DNA of 64,000 nt from Membranipora membranacea (GCA_914767715.1 OU612075.1:2170001-2234000), one strand, 5' to 3'. Shown: positions 1 through 14,129, counted from the stretch's first letter. The notes: generated from the sequence alone by a model not told the origin. Made by a program: numbers and translations.

Positions 1-238
1 CTATAAGCATGTGTATCTCTGATCGCTAGAGTCAAAGTGGTACCTCAGCTGTACCCTCCCCCTAATTAAGGAAATTGGCCTTGGATCATCACACCTAATT
101 CCTTCTGATGGTACATAAGCTAAGTGAATTAATAAATTCTCTATCAATCAGTGATATACATGCAATAGTGTATCACGTGATTAGTTGGCCCCGTAATTTG
201 ATAGGTAAAAAATTTGATAACAATATACATTATCTCAC

Positions 239-2309
239 CTTTTGCTAATAAATAAAGTATCCATACTAGTTTCTTTTTATCACAGATAAGCTGATGGTAG
301 TTGGGATGAGTTTTACTACAGAGTAGAGAAGCTTCGGCTGAGCAAGGCTCCTCAACAAATATATCAGAGAAAATTCTGTCAAAAGAATAGCTTATCAAAC
401 TTGTTGTGGTAACTGGGAGACTTGCTTTGAGACTACTTCCATGCATAACCACCGATCTGAGACTATCAGACTATCAAAAACGATTAAAAATTTTTTTCCA
501 CAATCAGCATAAAGATGTTTAAGAGAAGTTCAGTACGGTGTCGGTGACTGAACACACACACACGATTATGTATTCAACAGATATATGGCAAGTAACAAAC
601 TCATTCCCCCGTTTTTGTAGAATACGAGCTAGTTAAAAGCTGTTTGTGTCTATGATGGTCATCATGAGCATCTAAGAGGAATGAAGTGTTCACCGGTGGC
701 TTTGAAAATAAAATTTACGGCAACCTACTTACCCAACATCACTTAGTGAAAATTTGTGATAGCTAACAAACTCCAAATTAGCCAAATCCTTAGTAAATAT
801 TTACTTAAAGTCAAACAAATAGCTGACCTTAACTAACGCCTGACCTTGACACTACTGACCTTGAGCATTTATCATATAGAGCAGCGGTAAGCAGATAAGT
901 TTTCACTAATTCATCTACGACATTCTCCACTAGAGGAGAGGACATCTTCTGTCCCATTGTGTACTTTAGTTTGGTGACAAACTCTTTACAGCTAGACGTG
1001 GAAATAAAAATTATGAGATACATTCAATGGGAAAACTGAAACAACAGTTGAACAATTTAAAAGTGACAGTCCTACTAGGCCATGTCTGGTATGGTTTTTA
1101 AGATCTCAGGCTGAAAAGTCATTGGGCACAGCCTGTGAACCTAATTGCAGTACAACTGCTGCAAAGATTGAAAATTGGGATCACTGTGGATCTTAGTGAT
1201 TTATTGCCTCCACCTGACCACTATGATCTACTATGATTCTTGCTGAAATATTTAAAAGAACTAAAATGCTATTTTTCACAATTTTTATATTATTATTTTT
1301 ATTGGCCCTATGAACTCACAATTTTCGATTTACTGGGGTAATATAGCCACTTTTCTAATAGGACTGACCCTGTAACTTGGCCAACACTGCACCAAAGGGT
1401 GAATGATGTGAGGTATATACATCTGTTACCATGTGTTGCCCTGTGGATAATTTAATCAACAGCAAGATAAACCAGGGTGAGATCAATTTGAATTAACTAA
1501 TATAACCACATTCACAATACTTAAGTCTTCGCCAAGATCTGTGAGGCACATCGAGATAAAAATAAAAAGAACAGGGCCCCGAATGTTCACACTTTGAGGG
1601 ATAGTTACTTCGCATCAACTCGTATTTCACATGCCTACTGTATTTCACACTTACTGCATTTTGGAGACATTGAGTAATAGAGACACAGTGACAGATGTAG
1701 TTTGACGGGTAAGTTTGCTGCTGTTGATAGCTTGTTCTATCAATGCTATGTATATATGTACTACAAACCATTCCTCTGGTTTAGCCTAAAAAACAAATGA
1801 ATATATTCAAAATAAATGCCGGACCATACAAGGATTGTCAGCGCTTCATTGGAAGGAATGGTTTTCATTTTCTGTAGCGAGGAGCAATGAGTGGCAAAAT
1901 GTACCACATAATTTCAAAAAATGATGCCATGATAACAGATATATTTGCCACATCGCAAAACAGGATGGGAAGTGTAAATATACCACATTCATTTTATTGG
2001 AACAAGGGAACAAGCGATGTCAGGTCTCTTGTTCCAAAGTCACTTCATGTCTAACATATTGTCCCCAAGGTACAAACTTTGGCGGCCACCACATCAAGTA
2101 ATTGGATCATCTTGTCAATGGTGGCCCATCCCTTCCATATGAATCGATTAACATGAGTGCAGGCATATCTAACCTCATATAGTGTTTCATTGGTAGCGTG
2201 AACTTCTTTGAAGGAGTCCCATCCGGCTTGGATGATATTTTTTGCTACACCACACCTACTGGCTGTCTGCTGAAATAAGGATTCCAATCTCTCCATGCTC
2301 AGCATCCGC
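239..2309 (-). CDS. Unrecognised gene, internal exons; continues off the left edge
   Basis: Three open stretches on the minus strand look like exons. Exon 991-860 has acceptor CACGTCTAG and donor AAG|GTCAGT and reads CKEFVTKLKYTMGQK... ending in phase 2. Exon 456-239 has acceptor AGTCTCAG and donor AAAAG|GTGAGA, joins in the same phase and stays open for 72 codons (RSVVMHGSSLKASL... to LYLLAKG). An upstream stretch 2309-2078 has acceptor TTTTATAG and a weak donor (GTTTGT), reading RRMLSMERLESLFQQ... to LLDVVAAK; its link to the others is uncertain and an exon between them may be missing. I do not recognise the family. Composition is that of a soluble, helical intracellular protein; no membrane segment or Cys/His cluster is visible. 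The stop codon and probably the start lie outside what I can assign. Confidence 0.4.
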
Positions 2310-2316
2310 CTATAAA

Positions 2317-3900
2317 ATACAAATATAAATGCATAGTCACTCTCCAAATCTTGCCTACCATTGGGTGTTGCTGCGTTGAGAGTTAAAACTTTACAACCAA
2401 GGTCTACAGAGGGTTAAAAAACAGCAGCCAATATATGAAGCATTATATAATGAACCTGGATCAAAGTTGTACATGTACGCAATAGAGTATTGCTAGCATG
2501 ATTGGATATGAGCGAGCATGGACAGATTCAAGTCCTCAGAAGGTACCCCACCTGTTGACATAAGAGACCACACCAGAGGGATATGTTCACATTCCACACC
2601 ATGGTTTATTAAGCGACATATCATTAGATCTAGTATCTAAGATCACGGACTTCTGTTCTCTGAGTTTTTGTGATGAGAAGCAGAACTTCAAAGTCACAGA
2701 CAGACGCCAAAGTGGGGACCGTAAATTTATACTAAGTGAGAAGTCGTCAAGCAGAAGGAGAGTATTTAAGATTCCCTATAGACAAGCTTTGTTAGTTGGG
2801 GGTTTGTTCTCCCCAACCCACAAAGCTTGAAGAGACAAACTAGGTTCCCTGGGACCAATGAACTGAGAGGGAGTTCATTGCTAGGACATGCAAGCCTGTA
2901 TTTTGCTAAGCATTATATCCAGTATCTGAGTGCTAAGTGTGGTTGTTACTGAATGGACTGTAAATGCAGGCTTGTGGGCCCCATACATGCATGAGCACCC
3001 TCGACTTGCATGTATTATGTAAGCTTGTATTGCTTTTTGTCTTAGCTGAGTCTCAGTCACCATCACTCAGTCAAGTCATCATGACTGCTGTGAGTGAGTT
3101 GTATTAATCATGAACAAATCATATATATCATCATAATAAATGGTGTAAGCTCCAGCATATATTAAAGGAATGGCCAAGAGTCCCTTGAGAGCCAAGATAT
3201 GAGTTAGAGTCAGCTGCCCTGAGGGAATTTAATGTTGGTACAAAACAGGAATATGACAGAAATAGTAATTTATGGCACCAGCAAGTTCCCTCCTTGGGAT
3301 CTGATCTAGAAATCTGATTGGCCCATCGCAGTATAGACCCGATACAGCTACTAAAAGTTTTCTATTTTCATAGAAAGACAATTCACTTGATTGGCCATTG
3401 TAAATGTTAATGATGATTTCATTGGTTACTGAATAACATATACAATTGTGCATCTCAGTATATTTTTCTATATGGCCCAACTTGTATTTTGCCAATCAAT
3501 GAGACATGGAAGATTGACCAATTCTCAACTGTTTTTGGCTCAGTGAACCCACTGCATGGTCCAATTATATTATATATAGAACCAAGGAGTCCCCTGAAAC
3601 TCCTTGATATAACCTCCTAGATTGTTTATATTGTTATGATATAACCTAGGGTCCTACTAGCCAGTCCATGCTGTAGTGTTGTTGTATTATCAACTGATTT
3701 GGAAATAAGGCATTTATTGGCCTCACCCTCTATCTCTCTTGGCTGGTTCAGCACATACTAGTCACTGGCATGCTCTCTGATGTCACCCGCGGTTTGCCGT
3801 CTTACAATGGTGATTTTCCACCAATTTAACTCAATTTGCCATCATATCAACAGAATTGCTAATCAATGTAATGTTTGTGTTTATTTATCTGATATTTTTA
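2317..3900. other. Upstream region of ENOX, no gene seen
   Basis: Apart from the hairpins at 2783-2880 no convincing exon is visible on either strand. The ENOX promoter is probably here or in an unseen upstream UTR exon, but I see no clear TATA box or CpG-rich stretch to fix it. Confidence 0.4.
2783..2880. repeat. Two adjacent short hairpins
   Basis: CAAGCTTTG...GTTGGGG at 2783-2801 is mirrored by CCCCAAC...CAAAGCTTG at 2811-2829. Directly after it CAATGAACT (2856-2864) is mirrored by AGTTCATTG (2872-2880). They look like remnants of small inverted-repeat elements; no coding potential is visible. Confidence 0.5.
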
Positions 3901-3926
3901 GACGGAGAGAATAGTGAGAAGGTATT

Positions 3927-6900
3927 ATGGATAGACCATTAGAATTTAATCAGGAGAGAGGAATACCTGCTCCAATAAGGTCCAGAGAAGATTCTGACGG
4001 TAAGTAAACCTCAAATATATAGTAATATAGTCCTTATAAGTTTGATTGTAGACGTTGTGCTGTAGTCTGTTGGATAAGACCTGGGGAACGATGTCTGGTA
4101 ACCTCTACGTATGGATGTGTGTGATTATGTTTGGGGAACTGTTTGATAGCTGTCCTTTAGCCAACAGTTCTCCACCTTTTCTACACTCATTTGTGGGTAT
4201 ACACAATCCACCCACTGCTACAATATGTAGGGACCACTGGTAAAGGGTACAGCAAAACTGTACTTTATTTTGTAATGGATGGTTGTAACATCTCCTGCTC
4301 TCTGATCAATGGACTCCGGGGAGAGGGAGTTCATTTCTCTGATTTTATAATATTTATGTTTCATGTTTATAATTGACATACCAGCTTTTCATTTATCAAC
4401 CTTTAGAGTTATATTTAAATAATCAGAAAAGTTCGCTTAAGATAACATGATATTCTATATTCATTTTTTAATTGATTTTGAAGGCACAGAAGAAAATATC
4501 AGGGGAAATAAAACAATCTAAATCAACTATAACTGTCAAATTCCTTGTTGATTCATAACCAGAGCATGTTTTATATTTTATATCTTAGATGGTCGCGGAC
4601 TTCTTGGATCAATGCGGAATATCAATGTACCCACCAGTATGATGAGTAAGTTATATATGAATTCCCTAGCCTTTTCTATGTCCTAAATATTTTGTTTAGC
4701 AGGACTGAAAGAGACATAAGATTGAGTGCGACCTTACGAAATTTTGACAGAAACACGAACTGCCTGGTAAGAGTGCTGCATGCAAACTGAACTGAACGGC
4801 ATTCCAACTGGACGCGCTGAGCACATTCATTGTAAACAGTATCCCATAATTCAAGGCTCTGGATTTCTCAGAGACCTCAGGTTTGTATTATCTAAGGCTT
4901 CAACCTGAACTCAGGGGAATTCCAGATAGAAATTGCATTATGGTTGAATTTTTAAACATGCTGTATATTCTGTATTTTCAGCTCCTAACATGAGCAATAT
5001 GATGATGATGAATAATGGTATGATGGCTGGGCCTACTAACATAGCAAACAATATGGGCAACAACAACATGAACATTATGGGCAACACCAACATGAGCAAT
5101 ATGGCTAGCAATATCGGTAACATGAACAATATGAGCATGATGGGTCCAATGGGCACAACTATGCAACAGGCTGGCTTCATGGCTGGTAATGATGTAAGCA
5201 TATCCTTTTGCAAGAACTATTTTCTAGGTATGATATAATTGGGAAATTTACTATTCAGAAGAGACTATTGCCATTACATGTCACATCATATGTCACCTGT
5301 CATATGTCTCAATGCTCAGCACTTACCAAATTCTCATGCAGATCAAGTTTAGTTTAGCGGGGTGTGGTTATTTATCATCAGGGGAACAGCAAATCAGATC
5401 AAGTTTCTATGTGATCATTTTCAATAAATTCACACATATTATACTGTTCATGCACATCAAGTATATCAATGTTGACTGTGTTTATGTAGTATGAGTTTAT
5501 GATGGGAGATCCGTTCATGATGAACCAGACTCCGGCAGGTGGAGGCGGAGGTGGCGGTGGGCAGGAGGTGGATGGTAAGGAGACGTTACACTTCAACGGC
5601 TTCATCCTCGTCCCTCCCCCTCCTCACGCCCCACCTCGCTCTACCAGGGAGAAACCCCCAGGCTGTAAGACACTGTTTATCGGAGGACTTCCTGAAACTG
5701 TCACAGAGGAAATGATCGGAGAACTGATGCAGACATGTGGTAGTAAGTACTTTTCTCTTAACAGACCGCAACAAGAAATCTGTAGCCTGGTCACACAGCT
5801 ACTTTTTTTAAGTAGCCGTGTGACAAGGCTATGAACTCAGAGACACGAGCTAATTCAAACAACTAAGTATGCTCTTTATATACTCAAACTGAATTACTGT
5901 GACACCATGCGAACCAAACATGAATATGAACTGAATAAAAGACCGGGTAGAGTCATTATAATAAGAAAATTTGAGGGGCTGGTCAGGTGAATACTGCATC
6001 ATACTGATCTGGACTTGGTCTGTTAGCTTTAACTTTTTATACCATTCTCTGTTTTAGATATAGAAACAATCAGACTAGGGAAGAAGCACTTTGCTCATGT
6101 TAGATTTGATGATTATGAGGCGGTAGATAAAGCTATATTCTACTCGGGTTTGTATACATATTCAGTATGAATACATATATACGTATTAGATATCTAATGA
6201 TGACCTTGTATCTTACATATACTTTTTCATTGAATCGCTTTTTCAACCTCACATGACCTACAACGTTAAATGGCCCAGTTTATTTACCATACAGCTCAGT
6301 AGCACCTTTTAGACGCACATATATACAATATCCTCTCGTAAGTGTACCTCAGAATATAAATAGATATAAATAATATAAAATATAAATATAAATAATAATA
6401 ATAATAATAAATAATTCATACCACTTAACCACTTTTATACTGAGGATCACTCTATAAATGATTTCCTTAATAAATGCCCATCAGGACGTTACCGCACCGT
6501 GAAGTATAGAGGTGCTCTGGGCCGAGACTGCTTTCTACGACATCTGATTCTCACAGTAAACAATTATATACTTTTTTTTAACTTTTACCATAGAGACCTG
6601 ATTTTTTGATCTTTTACCAGTGCCAGTCTCAACACCGAATTTCACGGCTTGTTTGTCAATGATTGTAATAAATCCATCCATCCATAACACACAATTATCC
6701 AACCATTTTTTAATACTGTTACGATTATTATCTCCTTTCCTTCATGCCAGGCTGGCGAATGAAGATTGGGGATAAGGATGATAAACCTAACACAGGTCGT
6801 ATACACTGTGATTACGCTACGGCTCGAGATGACCAGCACGAGTGGGAACTCATGCAGAGAGCCGTAGCTCGAGAGCATAGACATCAGCAGAGAATGATTG

Positions 6901-9900
6901 AGGATCTTAACAGACCCCCGTCTCCACCTCAGGTTGTCCAATACTCGGAGCGGGAGGCTAGCAATGTCTCTGAAATGTTGAAATGTGAGTTATATGATAT
7001 TAAGCAATTCCTTTCTGGCAACCAATTTATCTATCCAATTAGAAATAAAACCTGACAATGTTTGAATTATACATAAGAGAAATAAAAAACGTTACAAAAA
7101 AATTGTAATTGATATAAGGTTATGCATCTGTCCAGGGTGATTTGGCCGTTCTGATCGATCTGACCTTTTTAAACCATTGAGTCCTCAACATTGTAGTTCA
7201 TCTAATCTTTAAATCACCCTTTTTTTTTACTGTTATTAGTACTGATTTTGCATTTATTTCATCAATCTTTCTGGATTGTTTTTACTATTGATTTGTACTA
7301 AAACTACATTATATCTTGTCTTGTAGCTTCACAGTCGTTTATGGATGCTGCTAAGATCTTGGAGGCATGGCTAGAGAAAGGTTCTGTCAACAGTAGGAAC
7401 TCCAGCAGATTCTACACAATGTTAAACAGTGTCAACAGCTATATCAGGAGATTGACAGGTTAGCCTTCATTGCCCTCATATGTCACCGACACCTATTTGA
7501 TTATTTTGGTACAAGACTATAGAAAGTTTGAGCTCTTGTAACAAGCAGTATTTTGTAACTTCTCACAATGGTAAATCAGGTAAATTTAGTCTCCAAATCA
7601 AATTTCGTGTTCATTTATTGCAAGGTTGAAATTTAATATTAGGCCCCCAACGATGATGAGGACAACCTGAAATGAACCTGTACATGATGCTGAGATTAGG
7701 ATTAAGAACAAATGCTGAATGAAATTATTTTTCTTACACTCTCAACTGAGCCAGTCTTACTTACTTGTATTGGCTATCCCAAGATGTTTGACATTTATGA
7801 GCTTGTCGATACTATTTGGTATTCATTACAGGAGAAAAAGAGGAATTTGAGCGAGAGCTGGAGAACTACAAGGCTCAGTATAAGACTAAAGTAATAGGGC
7901 TTGGGTCTCAAAGTAAGTAAAATAACTCCGGATTATCAGTATGGAAAGCAGTAAGCTGGTCGAATGTTCAGGTAAAAAGTTCTCCTCGGTTAGTCCATTA
8001 ATTCTCATGGTCCAAACCATAGACAAAACACACATGTCTATCGTCCAAACTCAAGCCTGAGTGCATCTGAGATCTGATAAATCAGTGGAGTGAGTTTTCA
8101 GGACTGTTCAATTCATTATCTCAAGCACATAAAGTCTAGAGAAAGTAGCTTACCAATGGAAAGTATAGTGTGCAAAGTTCATGTCACTCGTAGGGGGAAC
8201 TGAAAGCATAACAAATTAAAAAAAAAAGGACTACCACAGGGGAATTTCTTTGGAATCATTTTTTGAAGGTTTGGCTAGAAAAACAAGTTTTGTATTTAAT
8301 GTCCCTGCACTACCTACAGAGAAAAATAAATCAATTGATTGATGAATTTGATAAGTGCTGTGAAAACTTGTGTAATCATCAGACTGTCAGTCAAACAACT
8401 TAAGCTTTCAGTTTCCTCAGTATGGTCATGCTTGGAGAGAGTAGGTGAATTTGTGTCCCAAATTAAAAAAACTTACCGAACATTTTTATTTTCTGTGCCC
8501 GCTCCTGGTCACTAAGACAATCCAAAAAATTCACCTATTCACTTAAGAGAGAGACCGGTTCTGCAAGTAAAGAGGATCACTGGTTCTGATTTGATGTAAA
8601 TTGTAACTTTGGTAACCCATTATTTAAGTGGAGCAGATTCAAACTGTGTTCGGCAAAGCCAGACTACAGAAGGTATGGGATCATTTATCCAAACCACAGC
8701 GTAAGAATATAGATCTCTGGATAAAACAGTGTCAGGTAAGATCTACTCTTCAGGCACGCATGAAAATATTATGTCTGATTTGTGTCAGCAGCATGATCTC
8801 ATTTTTAGCATTGAGGCAAGGTACTCTTAGACAGCACGCCTCTCAACCATTAGTGAGGAAACAGCTTCCAGTAAGATTTTGTCAACTTTACTGTACTGAT
8901 TGCTTGTTCAGGTTTGATTTTAAAATCAAATGATTGTAAGAAAAGGTATCATTAGGAGGCCACAAATTGAGTGCTTAGTCTAATAATAGTCAATGTAAGT
9001 TCAATCAGCAGGTAAGCAGTATGATAAGAACTAACTCACAATGGCTCTATATGGTCATACTATCGTACCAGATTCAACAGCCTGGTCTGATTACAGTCAA
9101 TGTGATGTAACACCACTGTTACTAGCAACTGCCAGTCTTTAGCCTGAAACCCATATCTAAGCAAGGAGTTTGAGATAACAACTAAAACTTTGGCCAAGAC
9201 GTCATGCCGCCGACTGTCAATTGTCAGCATGTTAGTTTATGCAAGGAGTCTTTAACTCCTTGGTTTATGTTATCATTCGTGACAGGAAGTGAGACAGAGA
9301 CACGATGATGAGCTGCTGGCTGATAGAGAAGAGGATGAGATGGATCTCTCTGATAATGAGTCTACTGCTGCTCCGGCAGCTAAACGAGCCAAAATTAATG
9401 ACTCTACAGGTATCTAACTAATGAGTCAATGAATCTACCAAATTAGTCATTTAAGCAATCAATCAATGAATTGATGAAGGCGAATCATGGTATAAGCAAA
9501 TTATTTTAGATGTTTTGCAATATTTCAATATCTACATTTGCAAACTCTTTGAAGTCTTGATATTTGGTGGCTATGATGACATTGTTTGATTCATTTTAAT
9601 TTCTTTTTTTTTTCAATTTGTTTCAGTAGTTTTTTCCTATTATTTAATTAATGACATAGTTCAATGATTTGTCTCAACTCTGTTTATTCAACTTAATTTA
9701 TTTAAATTGCTTTACCAGGCAGCAGTATGAACAGTCTGAAGGATGAGAACGACTCCCTGAAGTGTCAGCTGGAAGCTTATAAGAATGAACTGGATATGAA
9801 TAAACAGGAAAACACGTCAGAGCTGTCTCAGAAAAATAAACAAATCTCCATGTTACAGCAGACTCTAAAGGGCATGCAGGAGGTCTGTGATTTAATTTAT

Positions 9901-12900
9901 TTAAAAAAACTTTTTTAACTCCATAGGAAGCTGAAGCATTGAACTCATTGGCTGAAGTGTCTATTTCATGCAAAAACTATTAAAGGTCCCCAAGCAGGGT
10001 TCACCATACAAGACAAATTAGCAACACCATTTCGTGCGAGAGGCTTTTACCTGGTCAAACTTTCATTGCATTTGAACAAATAAGGGCCCCTTGGCAGCTT
10101 CTCAAATACATCAATGTCTATCAGCCGCTTCAAAAACATGCCTCAGTCGATGAAGGCTTTTGATGATGCATATTGTTTCCTCATGATTATATATACCATT
10201 AATAATGAGTTCCTATTGGCTAATAACTAAGCATAAGTCATGTGATATTATGGCTTATCAACTCACATTAAAAACTGAATGTTGCACTAAACAATGGTAT
10301 TTTCAATGTATCAGTCGATCTAATCCTCAACATTTATGTCTGTATTTTCAATTCAAACTCACCAACACATTCTGGATAATGAAATAATCAAATTATATCT
10401 GATCTTAACCAGGCATTATACCCCAAAGGTCACATGACTTATGCTTAGTTATTAGCCTAAAGGAACTCAGTATGAATCATAGAGGAATCACAGGGGATAA
10501 CTCTATGGTATGAATGGTATATATAATCATGAGGAAACAACATGCATCATCAAAAGCCTTCATAAACTGAGGCATGTTTTTGAGGCGGCTGTTAGACATG
10601 GGTGTATTTGAGAAGCTGCCAAGGGGCCCCTATTTGTTCAAATGCAATGAAAATTTGAATAGGTATGTAAAAGACTCTCGCCCACGAAATGGTGTTGCTG
10701 ATTTGTCTTGTATGGAACCCTGCTAGGAGATCTTTAATAAAAATCTACAGAGCATATGCTTGTTACTTTTGATATGTGTGCAAAGGTGAAAAATAGGTTT
10801 GGCTAAGAAGCGTAAACACAATCTTTAAATTTAAAACCTGCAATCTGTCAAGTATTGTATACCATCTTGAGGTCGCACTGTGTATTGGCCAACTGTTCAA
10901 GTTTGTCACGTTAACATACATATAAATCTTAAGAGTAAATCTTTCTTTGCTCTATTGACGATTGGATGTAATTATAGATACTCAGATGGGGGCATTCAGA
11001 TGCTTTTCATATACAGTGTTTTTCATGTGAGTGGTCTGCTCTTAATTTTTTGGCATTAATTTCATCTTCTTTCACTTTACAGCAACTTGTTTCAACAAGA
11101 AATGAGGTGACAGAGTTACAGAAAAAGGTGAGATGAAGCTGTGGGGAGTATAGTTCAAGTTCTCTAACTCTGGCCGATTTGGTCGTAGTTGCATTTCATG
11201 ATCCACCATAGCCCAAAGATGGCTGTGGTTGGTACTGAAACAGCATAACTTACAAACTGGACAGAGTTGGAGCTGTGGAGAATGCGACATTTTAAAAAGT
11301 ATCCCCATTTCCAAGCAATTCATTGTGATCAGTTTAGCTTTCATTGACCGACAACTTACAGAATAATTCTCCGTTGAAATGATTTGATTCGAGTCGGTGA
11401 TCACAGACTAAGAAAATCTCAGAAATATTTAACTGCACCAAAACTATCAGTTGCTGATAGAACATGTAATAACTAGGGGCTGGCATCAGGGAGTTCAGAT
11501 AAAACCAGGCAAACAAATAGGGAGTTGTCCTACACAAAAAGAGAGAAGGCAATTTGAAAATAACAAGGAATCATTAACTTATGAAATCTGTTTGTCCGAC
11601 AAGAACATGTTAACAATAATGTTGTAGATGTACCTCTAGTGCATCTAACCAAAACCTTCCCTGATCCGCAGATCAAAGAAATACCTTCAATCTACCTTTT
11701 CTATTATGTCTTCGCAATGTTTTTGCCTTCTTTCATCATTTCCATGAATAAGTCATCTATTATTTCTGTTCACATGTTTTTGCAAATTCATACAAATTCC
11801 TTATTCTTCATGAAAGTATGTTATTGAAAGCCCAAACTACAAAATAATTAATTACACTACAACTTTTACACAACACCACGGTCGGTTTTGATTTCTAAGT
11901 AACTGTCTTTTGTATCTAATTTCAAGTTTGATGCTGCCAGTGCAAAGGAAGTAATGAAAGATAACAAAGAAAACTCCACAGTACCCACCATCACTCTGGA
12001 CATCACCAGTGAAGATCCAATTACCGCACTATCCCCCGGTGCCAGTGAAGATAAAAAAGGTACGAAGTCTACTGCTGACAAGGACAGCTCTGCACCTGTA
12101 GTGATAGACTCACACCAGGAGACGTCTACTAGTTCTATCTCAACTGAAAGTAAACCTATAGAAGGTGCTGTTAAAGCTCCCTCTACTTTTGGTATTGACG
12201 GCGAATGTAGGATAACTCCCAGAGATGGCCAAATAATGGGTAAGTACATGTGCACTCTTATTGTAGGTTTGTGCACTATTGTTTATGTTATCGCAGAAAC
12301 TGTTTTTGTAGGTCACGAGGAAATAATGTCAGTATCAGCCAAAAAATTATTATTTATTTCGGAAAAATTGTGTTTGGTGAATTGATGAATTAGAGTGTCT
12401 TTCACGGCAATGTGGCGTGTTGGCCCTGCGTACCACAAATATCTTATGAAACAAATTTTTTTGATGTTCTGTCATTGCCAAGTCAGGGCCCAACCACCTC
12501 TTTAATGTCCGGCAAAGACCCTAACCCTCTTTGTGTCATGGTCATTATTGCGATCACAAACATACCCTATGATTACGACTTCATCGAGATCGTAAAATTG
12601 TGAATCATAATGTAATGTCAGACGGGCTTACATTCTGATTATTTATTTATTAATGTATTTTGTGGAAAAAGTCCATTAAACAGATTGTTAGGTTAGATTA
12701 GGGATACAGCTGGAAGTGGTGCTGGCTGATTTTATCATGTCATTAAGCGAGTCATGATGAATCACGAATAACCAGAGGACTGCAGTGTGATTCAAGCCCT
12801 CAACATTCGACACTGCATGCTGAAAGCCCAGACAGCGTTTCGATCAGCCTAACTATCTCGTCTTCCATGCCAGTAACAACAATATTTTTCAAACAATGAT

Positions 12901-14119
12901 CAATAAGATCAAAAGTATAACACTAGTTTTTCGATGAAATAGGGTCGTGTCAGTAAGCTTTTGAAGTTGCAGTTGTTTGTTTATCTTGCTAAGAAACAGA
13001 TTACACTGTTTTGCACAGGTAGCAGACAATAATTCAAACCAAAACAAAAAAGAAAGATATTCCGCAAATACTTATGGCTCTTGATGGGAACTGTGGGTTT
13101 TTCTAAGAAGCCACAAAAAGTCGATTTGTGGGCCATATAGGTGTTACATTATTCTTACTATCAATTAGAATAACGATTGCAAACTTTCTATGGCTTCTTA
13201 GAAAAACTCCCATCATGAGCCACCAGTATTTACGGATTCTAACTATCAATGAGAATAACACTCACCTTTGTATTTTAGGTTAAATCATGAAGGGAATGTG
13301 ATAGTGGCATAAAATTACACCCAAAAGTAAACTTTCATGCCCTTGAATTTTGAGTTTGTGACAATATTTTGAAAGTAATCCCATACTGTAATCTGTTTGT
13401 TCAAACCATAACTTTAGTTTTAATTGTTACTTTTACTATTTTCTTTTCTATAAGTGTGTCCTGATGCGTTATCTGTTGCATTATTCATCGGTCCATATCA
13501 ACATCGATCATTGGATTCCCATCAGATGGTTCAAACATAAGACAATGTTGGAATATTAACTACACGGAATCACAGTCAAAACGTTGCATCCTTTCCCCAG
13601 CGTCCAACACACAACTGTTAAAGTCGCCAGGGGCCGTCAGGCGGGGGGGGCAAAGTCTGGGGGGGCTCAGACTACTGTTGAAGCTCCTGGGTTTGAATCA
13701 GACTACAATTCACTGCAGACTACTAGGGTTCGGTCTGCTTCCATATTGTGATTTCAGCCTCACCAACTAAGCAACAAATATTTATCCTTCCATTTTCTGG
13801 ATGCAGCATGTGATACAAGTCCTAGACATTCCCACAATGCAATATTTATGCACAATGAAGAGTTAGTTATATACTCTAAATAGGACTATTGATTCTTATC
13901 TATCCTACAGGTTTGATAGTGGCGTTTCTGCATGTTCACCCTTTCGGAGCGAGTGCAGATTACATCTGGTCCTACCTGCATAGAGGAGGAATTGAAGCTA
14001 AATCTAGTCACATAGAAACTATCTTAGAGACATTCCCCAACATGTTCAAGATGAAAATGTGCGGAGTAGGCGTTAACTTTGAAAAGAGATGGTACTTTAC
14101 TGGTTTCCCGAATCCATAA
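3927..14119 (+). CDS. ENOX: ENOX1/2-like ecto-NOX disulfide-thiol exchanger, complete
   Basis: Cell-surface hydroquinone/NADH oxidase with protein disulfide-thiol interchange activity (known of the family). Coding exons: 3927-3999, 4589-4645, 4982-5193, 5490-5742, 6058-6147, 6751-6984, 7327-7458, 7832-7912, 8629-8735, 9286-9409, 9719-9882, 11083-11127, 11927-12239, 13911-14119. All have GT-AG borders and join in phase to 697 aa, slightly longer than vertebrate ENOX (about 610-640). In order: Met/Asn-rich low-complexity N-terminus (about 45-114), eight glycines at 131-138, an RRM-like domain (RNP2 LFIGGL 176-181, RNP1-like KKHFAHVRF 207-215), the ENOX block GWRMKIGDKDD...CDYATARDD with RPPSPP, the segment FGKARLQKVWDHLSKPQRKN, a coiled coil (about 455-524), a Ser/Thr-rich linker, and the family C-terminus FLHVHPFGAS...EKRWYF. 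No signal peptide, as usual for ENOX. The start is the first ATG of exon 3902-3999; further 5' UTR exons are likely. It cannot be assigned to ENOX1 or ENOX2. Confidence 0.95.
6378..6412. repeat. AAT microsatellite in ENOX intron 5
   Basis: Run of AAT/ATA units next to the imperfect TAAATATA repeats that precede it; simple sequence repeat inside the intron. Confidence 0.6.
9978..10739. mobile_element. Foldback (long inverted repeat) element in ENOX intron 11
   Basis: The left end TATTAAAGGTCCCCAAGCAG matches the reverse complement of the right end (...CTGCTAGGAGATCTTTAATA). The two arms, about 9978-10247 and 10428-10739, are mirror copies for roughly 270 bp with scattered mismatches and one insertion in the right arm; the central spacer is about 180 bp. 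No transposase is visible. The ends are flanked by TA, which fits a non-autonomous DNA transposon (MITE). Superfamily is not determined. Confidence 0.7.
13062..13237. repeat. Inverted repeat in ENOX intron 13
   Basis: Left arm 13062-13123 (CCGCAAATACTTATGGCTC... TTTTTCTAAGAAGCCA) is mirrored by 13188-13237 (TGGCTTCTTAGAAAAAC... AGTATTTACGG). Arms differ by several substitutions and small gaps. Probably a MITE remnant. Confidence 0.55.
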
Positions 14120-14129
14120 TAGAATCGCA

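Noticed and set aside
4938-5213. Hydrophobic open frames antisense to ENOX exon 3
   Set aside because: They are shadows of the Met/Asn-rich coding repeat (reverse complement of ATG/AAC-rich codons).
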